A stretch of 64,000 nt of DNA from Anaerolineales bacterium (GCA_019637805.1 JAHBVB010000001.1:199875-263874); one strand, 5' to 3'; shown: positions 1 to 9,321, numbered from the stretch's first letter. Notes: a model not told the origin generated them from the letters alone. A program made the numbers and translations.

Positions 1-2039
1 TAAATAGCCACACATTCGTAGAAGCCGTCCAAGTTCAACGTACACACCGTCTCAAGCATCTCGTGTGTACCATCTGGCAAGATGTAGAAGATGGTGTACG
101 GCTCCGCACTGGTGAAGATTACCGTAAGGCTTGGGGTTCCCAAGTCCATGGGGATGCTGAGCTGCACCGCACCCGTGCCCTGAGGATCCTCGAAGGCCAC
201 ACCATAGGCCTCATCATGGTCCGCAAAGGGCAACTCGGTCACAAGGATACGGCTGGCATCAATGCTACCGTCATGCGCCAGCAGGACGCCATTCAAATCC
301 CAGAAGATATTGCTACCCGTCACGGGGATGAAGAAGCCGCCAGTCGCACCAGGCGAGCTAGGTACCTCAGGTTTCTCGATCGTGTCATCGTGGATGCTTG
401 GGAAACGGTCACAGACATCGCCCTTGCCGTCGCCATCCTTGTCAGCCTGCTTCGGGTTGGCAATCGTCGGGCAGTTGTCCTCATGATCCGCCACGCCGTC
501 ACTGTCCGTGTCACTGTTCCCATTTGCAACCGTCAAGAACGGGCTGGTGATGACATTGCCACTAACCGTGTCGCAACCAGCAGTACCGGGGCCGGTGGAG
601 CAGCCCCAGAAGTTGTTGGTGGCATCCACCGAGCCGACTGCATCGCTGTAGACACCTTCACCATTGCCAATGATGTTGTTGTAGTTGGCAATCGTATCTG
701 ACTGATTGGTCAAGATGCCATAATCGTGTCCAGAGATACTGGAGTTGGTCACGGTCACAGATGTATTGCCATCCACACTGCCGTAGACATAGACGCCTAT
801 CTCGCTGTTAGAAATTTTTGCATTGGTAATGGCAGCAGAGGCGCCAGTCGAATCACCAAAAATGATGATGCTGTACTGGCTGTTGCTGATCTGATCGCCG
901 TCTAGCGTTACATCAGCATCATAAACATACAGCGCCGATTGATTGCCATCCAGTACGTTATTGCTTAGATTAGCTTCAACACCGGGATAGATCAGAATGC
1001 CACTGGATGTCCATGTAGGACCTGTGTAGTAGTTACCGGTAACTGTGTTGCCGCTAATCTGAGCGGTACTGTTGCCCGTCCCAACCTGAATGCCATTTTG
1101 AGCGATTACGCTGGTGGGGCCTTCACCGTGCACTTGATTGTCGGTAATGGTGATATCCAGATCGGAGCCAGAAATCACAATGCCCGCTTTTTGATAGTCT
1201 TGGATCACGTTGTTATCAATCACAATCACGCGGTCGGTGCCATCATCGTTGTAAACATAGATGCCAAGGCCATGCTGGCTGCCGGAGAAGCTAGCATCCA
1301 TCACATTTTGGATGGTGTTGTTGATGATAGCGCCACCAGCATTTTTATAGCCCACACCAATAAACCGGTAATTGGCATTGCCTTTCTTGTCGCCGTCAAT
1401 CGTAAAGCCATCGATGACCACATTATCGGCATCGTGCACGTAAATGACCGGTTTGTTTGTGCTGCCTGGCGAAGCAAAACTTTCCACCAAAACCGCAGGG
1501 GATTTAATAATTGCTCCCGAGCTGCCTTTGAGGGTCAGGTTCTTGTTGATCACAACCTGCTCAGTAAAGACACCCGCTTCAACATGCACGGTGGCTCCAA
1601 CTGGAGCATTGTCCACGGCAGACTGAATAGGTGTGGCGCTGACATGGCAGACACCACCAGCATAACCGGCAGGCGCGACCCAGGTGGAGCAGTCAGCCTG
1701 GTAAGCAACCACCTGAGTCGAGTCTAGCGGATCCTCAAACCAGGGATCTGGAGCACTCAGAAGCTCCTCAGCCTCGACAGAAGCCAGATTGACAGGCTGG
1801 CCTTCGTCATTCACGAGTACAGATGCCGTTTCAGCCAGAACAACAATTGCGTCTGCCACGGTCTCTTCATTTTCTACCTGCTCTGTCTGATTTTCTTCTG
1901 GCAGAGTAGTTTCAGGAGTTACTTCATCTCCAGGTTCTTCTCCGTTTGCGTATGCCACACCAGGGACAGCCAAAGCGATGGATGCCACCAGTGCAAACAC
2001 AGTAAAAATGCGGAAAAGCAGAAATTGCTGTCGTACCAT
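1..2039 (-). CDS. Secreted right-handed beta-helix protein with thrombospondin type 3-like repeats (partial)
   Basis: The frame is open from an ATG at 2037-2039 to the window edge, so the C-terminus is missing. A GGGAG ribosome site precedes the start. The first ~28 residues form a signal peptide ending VPGVAYA, followed by an acidic Glu/Thr-rich stretch. The central part has short repeats of the type VTVTNSSISG...GI, typical of pectate-lyase-like beta-helix coils (Beta_helix/NosD families). Towards the end, Asp-rich segments such as DKDGDGKGDVCD match calcium-binding thrombospondin type 3 repeats, followed by FIPVTG and a folded tail. Probably a calcium-stabilised exported protein of the cell surface. 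Substrate and function are unknown. The class is clear and the role is not. Confidence 0.75.
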   Translation of the reverse strand, partial: MVRQQFLLFRIFTVFALVASIALAVPGVAYANGEEPGDEVTPETTLPEENQTEQVENEETVADAIVVLAETASVLVNDEGQPVNLASVEAEELLSAPDPWFEDPLDSTQVVAYQADCSTWVAPAGYAGGVCHVSATPIQSAVDNAPVGATVHVEAGVFTEQVVINKNLTLKGSSGAIIKSPAVLVESFASPGSTNKPVIYVHDADNVVIDGFTIDGDKKGNANYRFIGVGYKNAGGAIINNTIQNVMDASFSGSQHGLGIYVYNDDGTDRVIVIDNNVIQDYQKAGIVISGSDLDITITDNQVHGEGPTSVIAQNGIQVGTGNSTAQISGNTVTGNYYTGPTWTSSGILIYPGVEANLSNNVLDGNQSALYVYDADVTLDGDQISNSQYSIIIFGDSTGASAAITNAKISNSEIGVYVYGSVDGNTSVTVTNSSISGHDYGILTNQSDTIANYNNIIGNGEGVYSDAVGSVDATNNFWGCSTGPGTAGCDTVSGNVITSPFLTVANGNSDTDSDGVADHEDNCPTIANPKQADKDGDGKGDVCDRFPSIHDDTIEKPEVPSSPGATGGFFIPVTGSNIFWDLNGVLLAHDGSIDASRILVTELPFADHDEAYGVAFEDPQGTGAVQLSIPMDLGTPSLTVIFTSAEPYTIFYILPDGTHEMLETVCTLNLDGFYECVAI

Positions 2040-2123
2040 ATTTTCTCCCTTTGATCCCTTTGGGAAGCTGGCCTAAATTCCCCAGTTCGTCCCCAAGCTG
2101 GATACTTACAGAATTGCAAGCTT

Positions 2124-2152
2124 AATATACTATTAGTATACAGAAACGTCAA
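2124..2152 (-). promoter_or_regulatory. Promoter with internal palindrome upstream of the beta-helix gene
   Basis: On the minus strand TTGACG (2147-2152) and TATATT (2124-2129) are 17 bases apart. A 15-base palindrome TATACTATTAGTATA (2126-2140) covers the -10 and spacer and could be a repressor site. The leader to the ATG is about 80 bases. Confidence 0.55.
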
Positions 2153-2170
2153 CCGGTTAAAAAATAGGGG

Positions 2171-2965
2171 CTAGTCCTGTATGGCCAATGGCAGCGTTTG
2201 TACTTCAACGGGCAAGGACATTAAAGGGAGAAACACCCATCCAATTTCAGGCTCAACATCCAAAGTTTGAACCAAAAGCCATTCATGATCCTGACTGGCC
2301 CCCAGAACCAAAACTTCGACCCCGGGTTGCAGGATTGTCCAAAACGTGTAATTCACTCCTGGGCCTTGGCGTAAGTTCACACCGCCAGAATGAGACACAT
2401 GCGCGTAAATAATCAGCGGGGTTTCAGTTGCCACAGCTACAGAAGTGGCTTTGGTTCCCGTAACGGGAATGACCTGGCTGAGTTCGAAAGAGGTTGGGGA
2501 CGGTGTCAAAGTACTCCCCCGCAGGAGGATCATTTCTTCTTCTACCTGGGCCCGCATCTCCGACGTACCTTCCAGGCCCTGCAAAACCAAGCTCGACTCC
2601 GCCCCACCAACAAAGCCGAGAAGAATATCGATCACTCTGTCCATATACACAGTTTCCAAGCGCTTTAGCTCACCTAGACAACTTGGCACGACCAACTCTT
2701 CCACTCCGCGACGAATACTTTGCATCTCCCGGATCTGATTGCTGATCTCTACCCGGGGAACATTGATTGCCAGCTGTCTGACATCATCAAATTCACGTAA
2801 AGAAGAATCCAAGCGCCAATAGGCTGCAGGCAGATTTCCCGGCCCACAAATGATCTCCGCCTCTGGGAAAATTCTGGCAGCGGCCTCCCAATAGATGCCA
2901 GCAAAGAACCCTAACACAATACACAAAATGCCCAAAAAAGCCCGAGCCCAGAAGGATTTTTTCAT
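2171..2965 (-). CDS. Membrane-anchored SH3b domain protein
   Basis: 264 residues. The N-terminus (MKKSFWARAFLG...) is a single membrane anchor, followed by a helical region of about 130 residues with one Cys pair candidate, a Ser/Thr-rich linker holding VIPVTG, and a C-terminal bacterial SH3 (SH3b) domain with the diagnostic GVNLRQGPGVNYTFWTIL and LQPGVEVLVLG. SH3b domains usually bind peptidoglycan or other wall ligands, so an extracytoplasmic role at the wall is inferred. A GAGGAGAG site lies 11 bases before the ATG, and TATAAT sits about 17 bases further up. It lies upstream of the beta-helix gene on the same strand but that gene has its own promoter. Specific function unknown. Confidence 0.75.
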   Translation of the reverse strand: MKKSFWARAFLGILCIVLGFFAGIYWEAAARIFPEAEIICGPGNLPAAYWRLDSSLREFDDVRQLAINVPRVEISNQIREMQSIRRGVEELVVPSCLGELKRLETVYMDRVIDILLGFVGGAESSLVLQGLEGTSEMRAQVEEEMILLRGSTLTPSPTSFELSQVIPVTGTKATSVAVATETPLIIYAHVSHSGGVNLRQGPGVNYTFWTILQPGVEVLVLGASQDHEWLLVQTLDVEPEIGWVFLPLMSLPVEVQTLPLAIQD

Positions 2966-3064
2966 TCAATACCCACTCTCCTCGGGTATTATACGGCAAG
3001 TATATTATCGATACCAATGCCTCCCTTCTTTTTCTATATAATCTTCTTTTAGTTGATGTTTTCG

Positions 3065-3076
3065 CCAATTAATTGG
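3065..3076. promoter_or_regulatory. Perfect 12-base palindrome in divergent intergenic region
   Basis: CCAATTAATTGG is a perfect palindrome between the SH3b gene and the divergent XRE regulator gene. It is a plausible autoregulatory site for that regulator; no direct proof. Confidence 0.35.
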
Positions 3077-3144
3077 GGAAACCGAAGGGGTTTAGTATCC
3101 GCTGGGCTGAAAGTACCCAGCCCATCTGTAAGGCACCCCAATCA

Positions 3145-3498
3145 ATGAACCAATTACCAGACCTATCCACTTGGCTGGAGGAGCAGTATCTTCTCTGGCA
3201 ACAAGCCCAAGGCAAACGCACCACGCTGGCCCAATTTGCCAAATATTTGGGCATCTCTGGGCCGCTGCTAAGCCATTACATGAATGGCATTCGCAAACCC
3301 AGCGAAGAAAACATGAAAAAACTAGCCCAACATCTTAGCGCGGATATTTATGATATTCTTGGCCTCCAAAAACCCGACGCCAAGTTGCAGTTTATCTCGC
3401 GTAACTGGAACCGGTTGTCTGTACAGCAGCAACAAAGCCTGATAGAGGGAATGGAGAGATATCTTGAAAAGCAAAAGGGGCAAGAGAGAAAAAAATAA
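3145..3498 (+). CDS. XRE-family helix-turn-helix regulator
   Basis: 117 residues from ATG 3145; an in-frame TTG at 3073 would add 24 poorly conserved-looking residues and is not preferred. The N-terminal half holds a lambda-repressor type HTH: TLAQFAKYLGISGPLLSHYMNGIRKPSEENMKKLA, about residues 26-60. The C-terminal part (NWNRLSVQQQQSLIEGMERYLEK) is a short amphipathic helix. No ligand or effector domain is present, so it is a minimal DNA-binding regulator. A tiny overlapping reading frame follows and shares the W..LS..Q pattern, suggesting a two-gene unit. Target genes are unknown. Confidence 0.7.
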   Translation: MNQLPDLSTWLEEQYLLWQQAQGKRTTLAQFAKYLGISGPLLSHYMNGIRKPSEENMKKLAQHLSADIYDILGLQKPDAKLQFISRNWNRLSVQQQQSLIEGMERYLEKQKGQERKK

Positions 3499-3625
3499 AG
3501 CCAAGCCTGACCTCAAAATGTTGCAATCCAATTGGGATAAGCTAAGTAAAGCCCAACGGTGGAATCTATTCTTGCGTTCCTGGTGGGCTGCCCTGCTGAA
3601 ACCAATAAGTAAAAAAGACCCCTAA
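3464..3625 (+). CDS. Small basic protein overlapping the XRE regulator gene
   Basis: A 53-residue frame starts at TTG 3464 with a well-placed GGAGAG ribosome site 5 bases upstream, inside the end of the XRE gene (35-base overlap, different frame). The product has a Lys/Arg-rich N-terminus and then LQSNWDKLSKAQRWNLFLRSWW, resembling the regulator's own tail (NWNRLSVQQQQ). The stop lies inside the terminator hairpin. Translational coupling to the regulator is inferred. It could be a chance frame; the ribosome site and the sequence echo argue for a real gene. Confidence 0.4.
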   Translation: MKSKRGKREKNKAKPDLKMLQSNWDKLSKAQRWNLFLRSWWAALLKPISKKDP

Positions 3626-3638
3626 AGGGTCTTTTTTT
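3611..3638. terminator. Bidirectional intrinsic terminator
   Basis: The stem AAAAAGACCC / GGGTCTTTTT has a 5-base loop and T runs in both directions. It ends the regulator unit on the plus strand and typA on the minus strand. Confidence 0.85.
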
Positions 3639-5502
3639 ATTGGCTCTCTTCCGCCAGTTGCTGGCGTTTCTTCGCCACGCGGTAACGCTCATTCATGTCC
3701 AGAATGCGCTTGCGGATGCGCAAGCTCTGGGGGGTCACTTCCAGCAGCTCGTCCTCGCCCAGGTATTCGATCGCTTCGTCCAGGCTCATCACACGCGGCG
3801 GGCTGAGGCGCTGCTCGATCTCGCCCTTGGTGTCGGCGCGCATGCCGGTCAGCTTCTTGGTCTTGCACACGTTGACTTCCATGTCCATGTCGCGCGGCTG
3901 CTCACCCACCACCATGCCGGCATACACCGGCGTACCCGCCGGAATGAACAGCACGCCGCGTTCTTCAGCGGCGCGCAGGCCGTAGGTGCTGGCTACGCCG
4001 TTCTCGAAGGCGATCAGCGAACCGCGCGCCCGCGAGGTGATCGTCCCCGCCATGGGCATGTAACCGTGGAAGATGGTGTTGAGGATGCCGGTGCCGCGGG
4101 TCGCGGTCAGGAACTGCTGGCGGAAGCCCAGCAGGCCGCGCGTCGGCGCAATATAGTGCAGCTGCACTGTGCCGCTGCTGGTTTCGTTCATCTCCTGCAT
4201 CTCGCCGCGGCGGCGGCCCATCATCTCCACCACCGAGCCAGAGGTTTCCTGGCTGGTCTCAATATGCACTTCCTCAAAAGGTTCCAGGGTGTTGCCCTCG
4301 GCGTCCTTCTTCAAGATCACTTCCGGGCGGCCCAGTTGGAACTCATAGCCTTCCCGGCGCATGGTTTCCACCAGGATCGCCAGATGCAGCTCGCCGCGGC
4401 CGGAAACCACAAAAGTATCGGCGCTGTCTGTGTCTTCCACGCGCAGCGAGAGGTTGCTGCGCAACTCGTTCAGCAAGCGCTCGCGCAGTTTGCGGCTGGT
4501 GCCCCAGGTGCCTTCTTTGCCGGAGAACGGCGAAGTGTTCACGCCCAGGGTCATGCGCACCGTGGGTTCTTCCACGCGGATGCCGGGCAGCGCCACCGGG
4601 TTCTCCGGGTCGGCCAGCGTCTCGCCGATCGCCACATGTTCCATGCCGGCCACGGCCACAATGTCGCCGGCGCTGGCCTCGGCCACCTCGACGCGCTGCA
4701 GGCCTTCTTGCACATACAGGTAAGGGATCTTCTCAGACACCTGGCTGCCGTCATGGGTGAGGCGCGCCACGTTTTGCCCGCCGCGCATGCGACCGGCGAA
4801 AATGCGGCCCATGGCGATCTGGCCGCGGTAATTGTCATAGTCTAGGGTGGTCACCAACATCTGCAAAGGCGCATCCGGGTCCACTTCCGGCGCCGGCACT
4901 TCCTTCAGGATGGTCTCATACAGCGGTTGCAGGTCCGGCCCCAGGTCGGGGGTCAACCCGGCGCGCTGCTGGGTGCCTACAGCGTATACCACCGGGAACT
5001 CGGCCTGCTCGTCGGTGGCGCCCAGTTCAATGAACAGGTCAAAGGTTTCGTTCAGCACGCGGGTCGTATCGGCGTCCTTGCGGTCCACTTTGTTGATCAC
5101 CACAATGGCGCGGTGGCCCATCGCCAGCGCCTTCTTCAATACAAAGCGCGTCTGCGGGCGCGGGCCTTCGGCGGCGTCCACCAGCAGCAGCACGCCGTCC
5201 ACCATATTGAGCACCCGCTCCACCTCGCCGCCAAAGTCGGCGTGGCCGGGCGTATCCACAATGTTGATCTTGACTTCCTGGCCGCTGGCCGGGTCATGGA
5301 TCCGAATGGCAGTGTTCTTGGCCAGAATGGTGATGCCGCGCTCACGCTCCAGGGCGTTCGAGTCCATCACGCGTTCCTGTATCTGCTGGTTCTCACGGAA
5401 GACGCTGGCTTGGCGCAACAATCCGTCCACCAGAGTGGTCTTGCCATGGTCTACATGGGCAATAATGGCGATGTTTCTTAGGTCGTTACGAACTTGCTTC
5501 AT
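3637..5502 (-). CDS. typA: Ribosome-associated GTPase TypA/BipA
   Basis: 621 residues, full length for the family. The GTPase domain shows AHVDHGKTT (about residues 15-23), [14 protein letters not shown] (switch II) and NKVD (about 137-140). Later come an EF-Tu-like beta barrel, the EF-G III/V-like domains and the TypA-specific C-terminal region ([27 protein letters not shown]). BipA binds the 70S ribosome with GTP and helps 50S assembly and growth under stress or cold. It is a single-gene unit with its own bidirectional terminator, not adjacent to other translation genes. Confidence 0.97.
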   Translation of the reverse strand: MKQVRNDLRNIAIIAHVDHGKTTLVDGLLRQASVFRENQQIQERVMDSNALERERGITILAKNTAIRIHDPASGQEVKINIVDTPGHADFGGEVERVLNMVDGVLLLVDAAEGPRPQTRFVLKKALAMGHRAIVVINKVDRKDADTTRVLNETFDLFIELGATDEQAEFPVVYAVGTQQRAGLTPDLGPDLQPLYETILKEVPAPEVDPDAPLQMLVTTLDYDNYRGQIAMGRIFAGRMRGGQNVARLTHDGSQVSEKIPYLYVQEGLQRVEVAEASAGDIVAVAGMEHVAIGETLADPENPVALPGIRVEEPTVRMTLGVNTSPFSGKEGTWGTSRKLRERLLNELRSNLSLRVEDTDSADTFVVSGRGELHLAILVETMRREGYEFQLGRPEVILKKDAEGNTLEPFEEVHIETSQETSGSVVEMMGRRRGEMQEMNETSSGTVQLHYIAPTRGLLGFRQQFLTATRGTGILNTIFHGYMPMAGTITSRARGSLIAFENGVASTYGLRAAEERGVLFIPAGTPVYAGMVVGEQPRDMDMEVNVCKTKKLTGMRADTKGEIEQRLSPPRVMSLDEAIEYLGEDELLEVTPQSLRIRKRILDMNERYRVAKKRQQLAEESQ

Positions 5503-5520
5503 TTTGTATTAAATCCATCC

Positions 5521-5550
5521 ACAAAAACGCCCCGCCTTGGCGGGGCGAAA
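5521..5550 (-). terminator. Intrinsic terminator downstream of the Pr6Pr gene
   Basis: On the minus strand a GC-rich stem (CGCCCCG / CGGGGCG) is followed by TTTTTGT. It separates the upstream membrane-protein gene from typA. Confidence 0.8.
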
Positions 5551-5585
5551 ATTAACTATGCAATTATAGCAAACTTGGTCTTGTT

Positions 5586-6206
5586 TTAGGTCCGGTTGCC
5601 GCGCCGCCAGTTGGCCAGCGTGATCCACAGCCAGCTAATAATGAAGAAAGCCACCAAAATACCCAGGCAGTAGACCGCCACGCCGCCGTAACCGCCAACC
5701 ACGCTGGGGTTCAGGAATTCATAGGGATACCAGCCGATCATGGCGCCGCGCACCAGCGAATACACCAGGTAGAGCAGCGGGAAGGCCAACCAGGGCAGCG
5801 CATGACGCAGCTCCAACTTGTGCTTGGGCGGCTGCCACAGCCAGTCGGCGATCACCACCAAGGGCATCACAATGTGCGTTTGGGTGTTCACCCAAGGCAG
5901 CAACGCCCCCAGGTCCTGGCCGCGCAGCAGCACAACATAAACCAAGCCGACCACGGTGATGTAGACCACGCCGGCGCCGCGGATCAGGTCATCCTGCAGA
6001 GAGGGTTCACGGCCCAGCCACAGGCGATAGGCCGAAATGATCAAGATCAGCGACACCAGAATATTGCTGATATTGGTGAAATAACTAAAGAAACTCACCG
6101 GGCTGAAGCCAAGCGACATGGAGATGCCAAACTGTGTGAAGATGGCGAACAAGGTCAACCAGCCGAAGAACAGCCGGACATACGCAAGGCGGCTAGGTTT
6201 ATTCAT
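5586..6206 (-). CDS. Pr6Pr family integral membrane protein
   Basis: 206 residues with about six membrane segments. It matches the Pr6Pr family (FAR-17a/AIG1-like) by its length, the FFSYFTNISN motif near residue 40, paired conserved His in NTQTHIVMPLV, and the late YPYEFLNP motif. The biochemical activity of bacterial Pr6Pr proteins is not established. The start is placed at 6204-6206 rather than at the ATG three codons earlier because TATAAT (6214-6219) overlaps that earlier ATG and lies 7 bases before this one, giving a leaderless transcript. It is followed by its own terminator. Confidence 0.8.
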   Translation of the reverse strand: MNKPSRLAYVRLFFGWLTLFAIFTQFGISMSLGFSPVSFFSYFTNISNILVSLILIISAYRLWLGREPSLQDDLIRGAGVVYITVVGLVYVVLLRGQDLGALLPWVNTQTHIVMPLVVIADWLWQPPKHKLELRHALPWLAFPLLYLVYSLVRGAMIGWYPYEFLNPSVVGGYGGVAVYCLGILVAFFIISWLWITLANWRRGNRT

Positions 6207-6242
6207 GTCCCGCATTATATGCGCAGTCTGCTTTACACGCCA

Positions 6243-6710
6243 TCAATCCAGGCGAAAGACAATTTCATCCACCAGCTCGCCATCCACGTTCAGCACGCCT
6301 TTGGACTGGCCAACCTGCACAAAGCTGCATTTCTCCAGCACACGCATAGAAGCAGTGTTGTGCACTGCCGTATAGCCAAACAGCGGACGCTGCGGCAACT
6401 GCGCCAACAATTGGCGCAGCGCCTGGGTTGCGATGCCCCGCCCCCAGAAAGCCCGCCCTACGCCATACCCCACCTCACGCTGGCCCTCCATCTCCCAGGA
6501 CATGATACTGCCGGCCACTTCACCGTCCGCCAGGATGGCCAGCAAGATGTTGTCTGGGTTGCTGCGTACCCTGGCCCAGTGCGCCATGAAATCAGCCTCT
6601 TCACGGGCCGGGAAGGCGGCCATGCGCACGGCTTCCGGGTCGCGCTGCTGCTCGTACAGAATGGGCAGATCGCTGTCCTCGATTTCGCGTAAAGTCACTT
6701 CAGGGCTCAT
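6243..6710 (-). CDS. GNAT family N-acetyltransferase
   Basis: 155 residues with the GNAT fold in order: the N-terminal LREIEDSDLPILYEQQRDPEAVRMAAF, the central strand GEVAGSIMSW, the acetyl-CoA loop VGYGVGRAFWGRGIATQALRQLL, and the C-terminal HNTASMRVLEKCSFVQVG. It most resembles the RimJ/RimL-like (Acetyltransf_3) branch, which acetylates protein N-termini or small molecules. The acceptor is not predictable. TAGAAT lies 6 bases before the ATG with no ribosome site, so it probably has a leaderless mRNA. Confidence 0.85.
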   Translation of the reverse strand: MSPEVTLREIEDSDLPILYEQQRDPEAVRMAAFPAREEADFMAHWARVRSNPDNILLAILADGEVAGSIMSWEMEGQREVGYGVGRAFWGRGIATQALRQLLAQLPQRPLFGYTAVHNTASMRVLEKCSFVQVGQSKGVLNVDGELVDEIVFRLD

Positions 6711-6722
6711 GGCGGCATTCTA

Positions 6723-8162
6723 CTATGCGCGCCCCAGCGTCGCAAAGGGGTTCTCCTGCCGGGGACGCCGCGCGGCGCCGGTCAGCTGGTGGCGGGCGGC
6801 CATCAGCATCCAGTAGACCGCATCCAGCGTATCGTCATGCTCGCCGTCCGGCCAGCGCAGCCACTCCTCACGGAAAGCGCGCAGGAACGGCGTCTCGGCA
6901 TTGGTCAGCCAGGCATGCCCCCACTGGAACAGCGGCGCCATGCCGCGCTCAAAGCGCTCGCCTTTGCTGCTGCGCCCTGGGTACATGGGCAGCAGCGGCA
7001 GCAAGGCCTGGCGCAGCAGCAAAAAGTAGAATTCTTCGCCTTTGCCCACCGCTTCCACCGCCACCGATTGCAGCGTGGGGTAACGCGCCACCAGCGCCTT
7101 GATGTGCTGCTCGGCCTCGCCCTGGCTCACCTGAGCGCGAATGCCGTCCACCAACACCACGCCCCCGCCGGGCAGCACACGGCCCACCGCCGCCGCAAAA
7201 TAGTCGCGTCGCCCGCCGCGCAGTTTGTCCGCTGCCGAGGCATAGTCCACGCCGATCACCACCGGCCACTCAGGTTGGATGTCCTTATGCGGGTATTCAT
7301 GCAGCCACTCGCGCTTCAAGTGCATGCCCTCCGCCGCGCTCAGGTCCAGCAGGTACATGCGCGCAAATTCCGCTTCGCCGGAGAGCTGGCGCGCCTTGTG
7401 GATCTCTTCCTCAGGAAAGCGCTCCGGCCAGGCCGGCGTCTTGTCCGCCTGATAGATCGGCGTAGCCACCGAGATGAAGCGCCCAGTCGCCTTGAGGTAG
7501 GCCAAGGCATCGTTGGCCGTCCACGGCGTGCCGACGAAGATCTGCCAGGTATAGGGCGTGACCGTCGGCAAGATCGTGCCGCGCAGGATTGTCAGCGCCC
7601 TCTCCAGGTCACGTCCCGGCCGTGTGTTGTTCTCATCATGCATGTCATCCAGCAGCAGCAGTCCGCTGGGGTGTTTGCCGATCAGCGCTCGCGAGCGGTA
7701 CCCCAGGCCAACAAAGCTGGGGTCGCGGCCTTTCTCCCGCGCGCACAGCGCCCGCCAGGCCGCGTACTCCATGTCTACATGTACGACTTCATAGCCCTTG
7801 CTGCCCCAGCTCACTTTGCGGTCAGGCCGAATTTCCGGGAAGGCTTGTTGCCAGCCCTGATTGTGCTCGATCAGATCGGCAATTTGCTGGCTGGTGCTTT
7901 GCGCCGCCTGCTGGCCGGCCTGCACCAGCAGAATGCTTTTGTGCGGCTCCAGGCCCAGGCGGAACGCACTGAAGGCCACGCTCAAGGTGCTGGTCTTGGA
8001 CGAACCGCGGAAGGCCTCCACCACCAGGCCTTTGCCTTCGCGGCGGGCGGCGTACAGAGGCTCCAGCCACTCACGCTGGGCGTGGCGCGGCAAGGGTCGC
8101 TCAAAGATCATTTGGTAGAAGCGCGCGAAACTCTGCGGGTCGTCGCTCAGACGCTCACTCAT
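6723..8162 (-). CDS. Phage terminase large subunit-like ATPase/nuclease, isolated
   Basis: 479 residues. The N-terminal ATPase has a Walker A-like FRGSSKTST (about residues 50-58), Walker B GLLLLDDMHDE (about 171-181) and the coupling motif VGTPWTANDAL. The C-terminal RNase H-like nuclease starts at VIGVDYASAADK (Asp after GV) and ends with HDDTLDAVYW, the conserved acidic triad region of large terminases. Both halves look intact. Terminases package phage DNA, but no portal, capsid, protease or integrase genes are nearby. It is therefore a prophage remnant or a domesticated terminase. An AGGAA site precedes the ATG. Confidence 0.8.
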   Translation of the reverse strand: MSERLSDDPQSFARFYQMIFERPLPRHAQREWLEPLYAARREGKGLVVEAFRGSSKTSTLSVAFSAFRLGLEPHKSILLVQAGQQAAQSTSQQIADLIEHNQGWQQAFPEIRPDRKVSWGSKGYEVVHVDMEYAAWRALCAREKGRDPSFVGLGYRSRALIGKHPSGLLLLDDMHDENNTRPGRDLERALTILRGTILPTVTPYTWQIFVGTPWTANDALAYLKATGRFISVATPIYQADKTPAWPERFPEEEIHKARQLSGEAEFARMYLLDLSAAEGMHLKREWLHEYPHKDIQPEWPVVIGVDYASAADKLRGGRRDYFAAAVGRVLPGGGVVLVDGIRAQVSQGEAEQHIKALVARYPTLQSVAVEAVGKGEEFYFLLLRQALLPLLPMYPGRSSKGERFERGMAPLFQWGHAWLTNAETPFLRAFREEWLRWPDGEHDDTLDAVYWMLMAARHQLTGAARRPRQENPFATLGRA

Positions 8163-8293
8163 TTCCTGCTAGCCCCCTGGCATATGCTTATGACGATAGG
8201 CTGATTAAAGAATCTTTTGCAAACCCTGTGACATCCTGGTTAGACTTGTCCCTGCCGGCCCTCAGAGAAGCGCGGGGTTATCCAGAGCTGAGC

Positions 8294-8827
8294 TTAGTCT
8301 TCTTCTTCGTCTTCCGGGGTCAGTTTCTTAACCAGCGCATTGACGAACTGATCATGGTCGCCGGTCAGCAGGCTGGCGCGCGGCACATACACCAGCGTAT
8401 CGCTGCTGGTGATAATCCAAGTGTTGTGGGAGCGATGCAGCACAGACAGGATCTGCGCCATGCTCAGGCGTACATCGTCCTGGCCCTGGCGGATGTGCAG
8501 TTCATCGCCCTTCAACTCCAGGGTGATCTTGACCGCATCATTATCAAAGAGCTCGGCGCGGCGCAGCCAAACCAGCAACAGGTTGATCAGCGGTCGCAAA
8601 GTGAAATACAAGCCATACAATCCCAGCCCAATGCCTGCCCACATCAAGGGATAGCGCAGCAGCCAAAAACCCACGCGCTCCGCCACCCACAGCGCGCCCA
8701 GTGCCCCCAGCAAGATCATCACCGGCCCACCCGCGGCACGCTGCAAGGTGCGCACCCCGCCGCTGTAATAGGTGGACAGATAGTTGTCGGCGAACTCATC
8801 AAAGTTGGGGATGTAACTCACTTTCAT
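8294..8827 (-). CDS. YcxB-like membrane protein
   Basis: 177 residues. Two membrane segments (about residues 33-52 and 60-82) are followed by a C-terminal domain with the YcxB-like pattern DELHIRQGQDDVRLSMAQILSVLHRSHNTWIITSSDTLVYVPRASL. The tail is acidic. Function of YcxB-like proteins is unknown; they sit in the membrane with a PH-like cytosolic domain. Its ATG overlaps the stop of the upstream thioesterase gene by one base (TGATG), indicating translational coupling. Confidence 0.7.
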   Translation of the reverse strand: MKVSYIPNFDEFADNYLSTYYSGGVRTLQRAAGGPVMILLGALGALWVAERVGFWLLRYPLMWAGIGLGLYGLYFTLRPLINLLLVWLRRAELFDNDAVKITLELKGDELHIRQGQDDVRLSMAQILSVLHRSHNTWIITSSDTLVYVPRASLLTGDHDQFVNALVKKLTPEDEEED

Positions 8828-9303
8828 CAGGGGCTTACCTCCGGCACTTCAGCAAGGCGCACGCCCAGCACCTGCCCGCGGGCGGTCAGCTGTCCGTCCG
8901 CCAGCAGGCTGCACTCCATCCAGGTCTTGCGCCCGTCCACTTCAGTCACCCTAGCGCGCAGCTCCACAGGCTGTCCGCTTAGCGGCGTCGGCTTCAAATA
9001 ATCCACCTTCAGCGAACCGGTCACATAGGTGATCAGCGGCTGGCTGCCGATCTGGCGATCCTCCAGCCGGTGGGCGTGGGCCATCGCTAAACCCATGCAG
9101 TGACAGTCCATCAGCGTGGCGATCACGCCGCCGTTCAGCACGCCTTTGTGCCCGGTGTGCTGCGGTTGGGGCGCAAAGTACGCCACGGCTTCTTCGCCGT
9201 CCCAATAGCTCTTGATATACAGGCCGTCCGGATTGTTGCGGCCACAGCCCCAACAATCCGCCCGCGCCTCCAGGTACTGGTCTTGAAAGGCAATCTGGTC
9301 CAT
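8827..9303 (-). CDS. PaaI-like hotdog thioesterase
   Basis: 158 residues, hotdog fold. Key segments are CWGCGRNNPDGL near the start, GHKGVLNGGVIATLMDCHCMGLA (the HGG-like helix with the catalytic Asp), and the C-terminal strand pairs LKVDYLKPTPL and VRLAEV. Family members hydrolyse acyl-CoA thioesters; the substrate is unknown. TAAGAT lies 6 bases before the ATG, so the mRNA is probably leaderless. It forms a two-gene unit with the YcxB-like gene. Confidence 0.85.
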   Translation of the reverse strand: MDQIAFQDQYLEARADCWGCGRNNPDGLYIKSYWDGEEAVAYFAPQPQHTGHKGVLNGGVIATLMDCHCMGLAMAHAHRLEDRQIGSQPLITYVTGSLKVDYLKPTPLSGQPVELRARVTEVDGRKTWMECSLLADGQLTARGQVLGVRLAEVPEVSP

Positions 9304-9321
9304 ACCCCCATCTTACTCGCT

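Noticed and set aside
315-2470. Sortase anchoring by IPVTG
   Set aside because: Motif is internal and lacks the C-terminal hydrophobic helix and basic tail needed for sorting.
3640-4845. Long open frame antisense to typA (about 400 residues)
   Set aside because: High GC makes long antisense frames common. The composition is His/Ala/Arg-rich with no motif, and typA on the other strand is certain.
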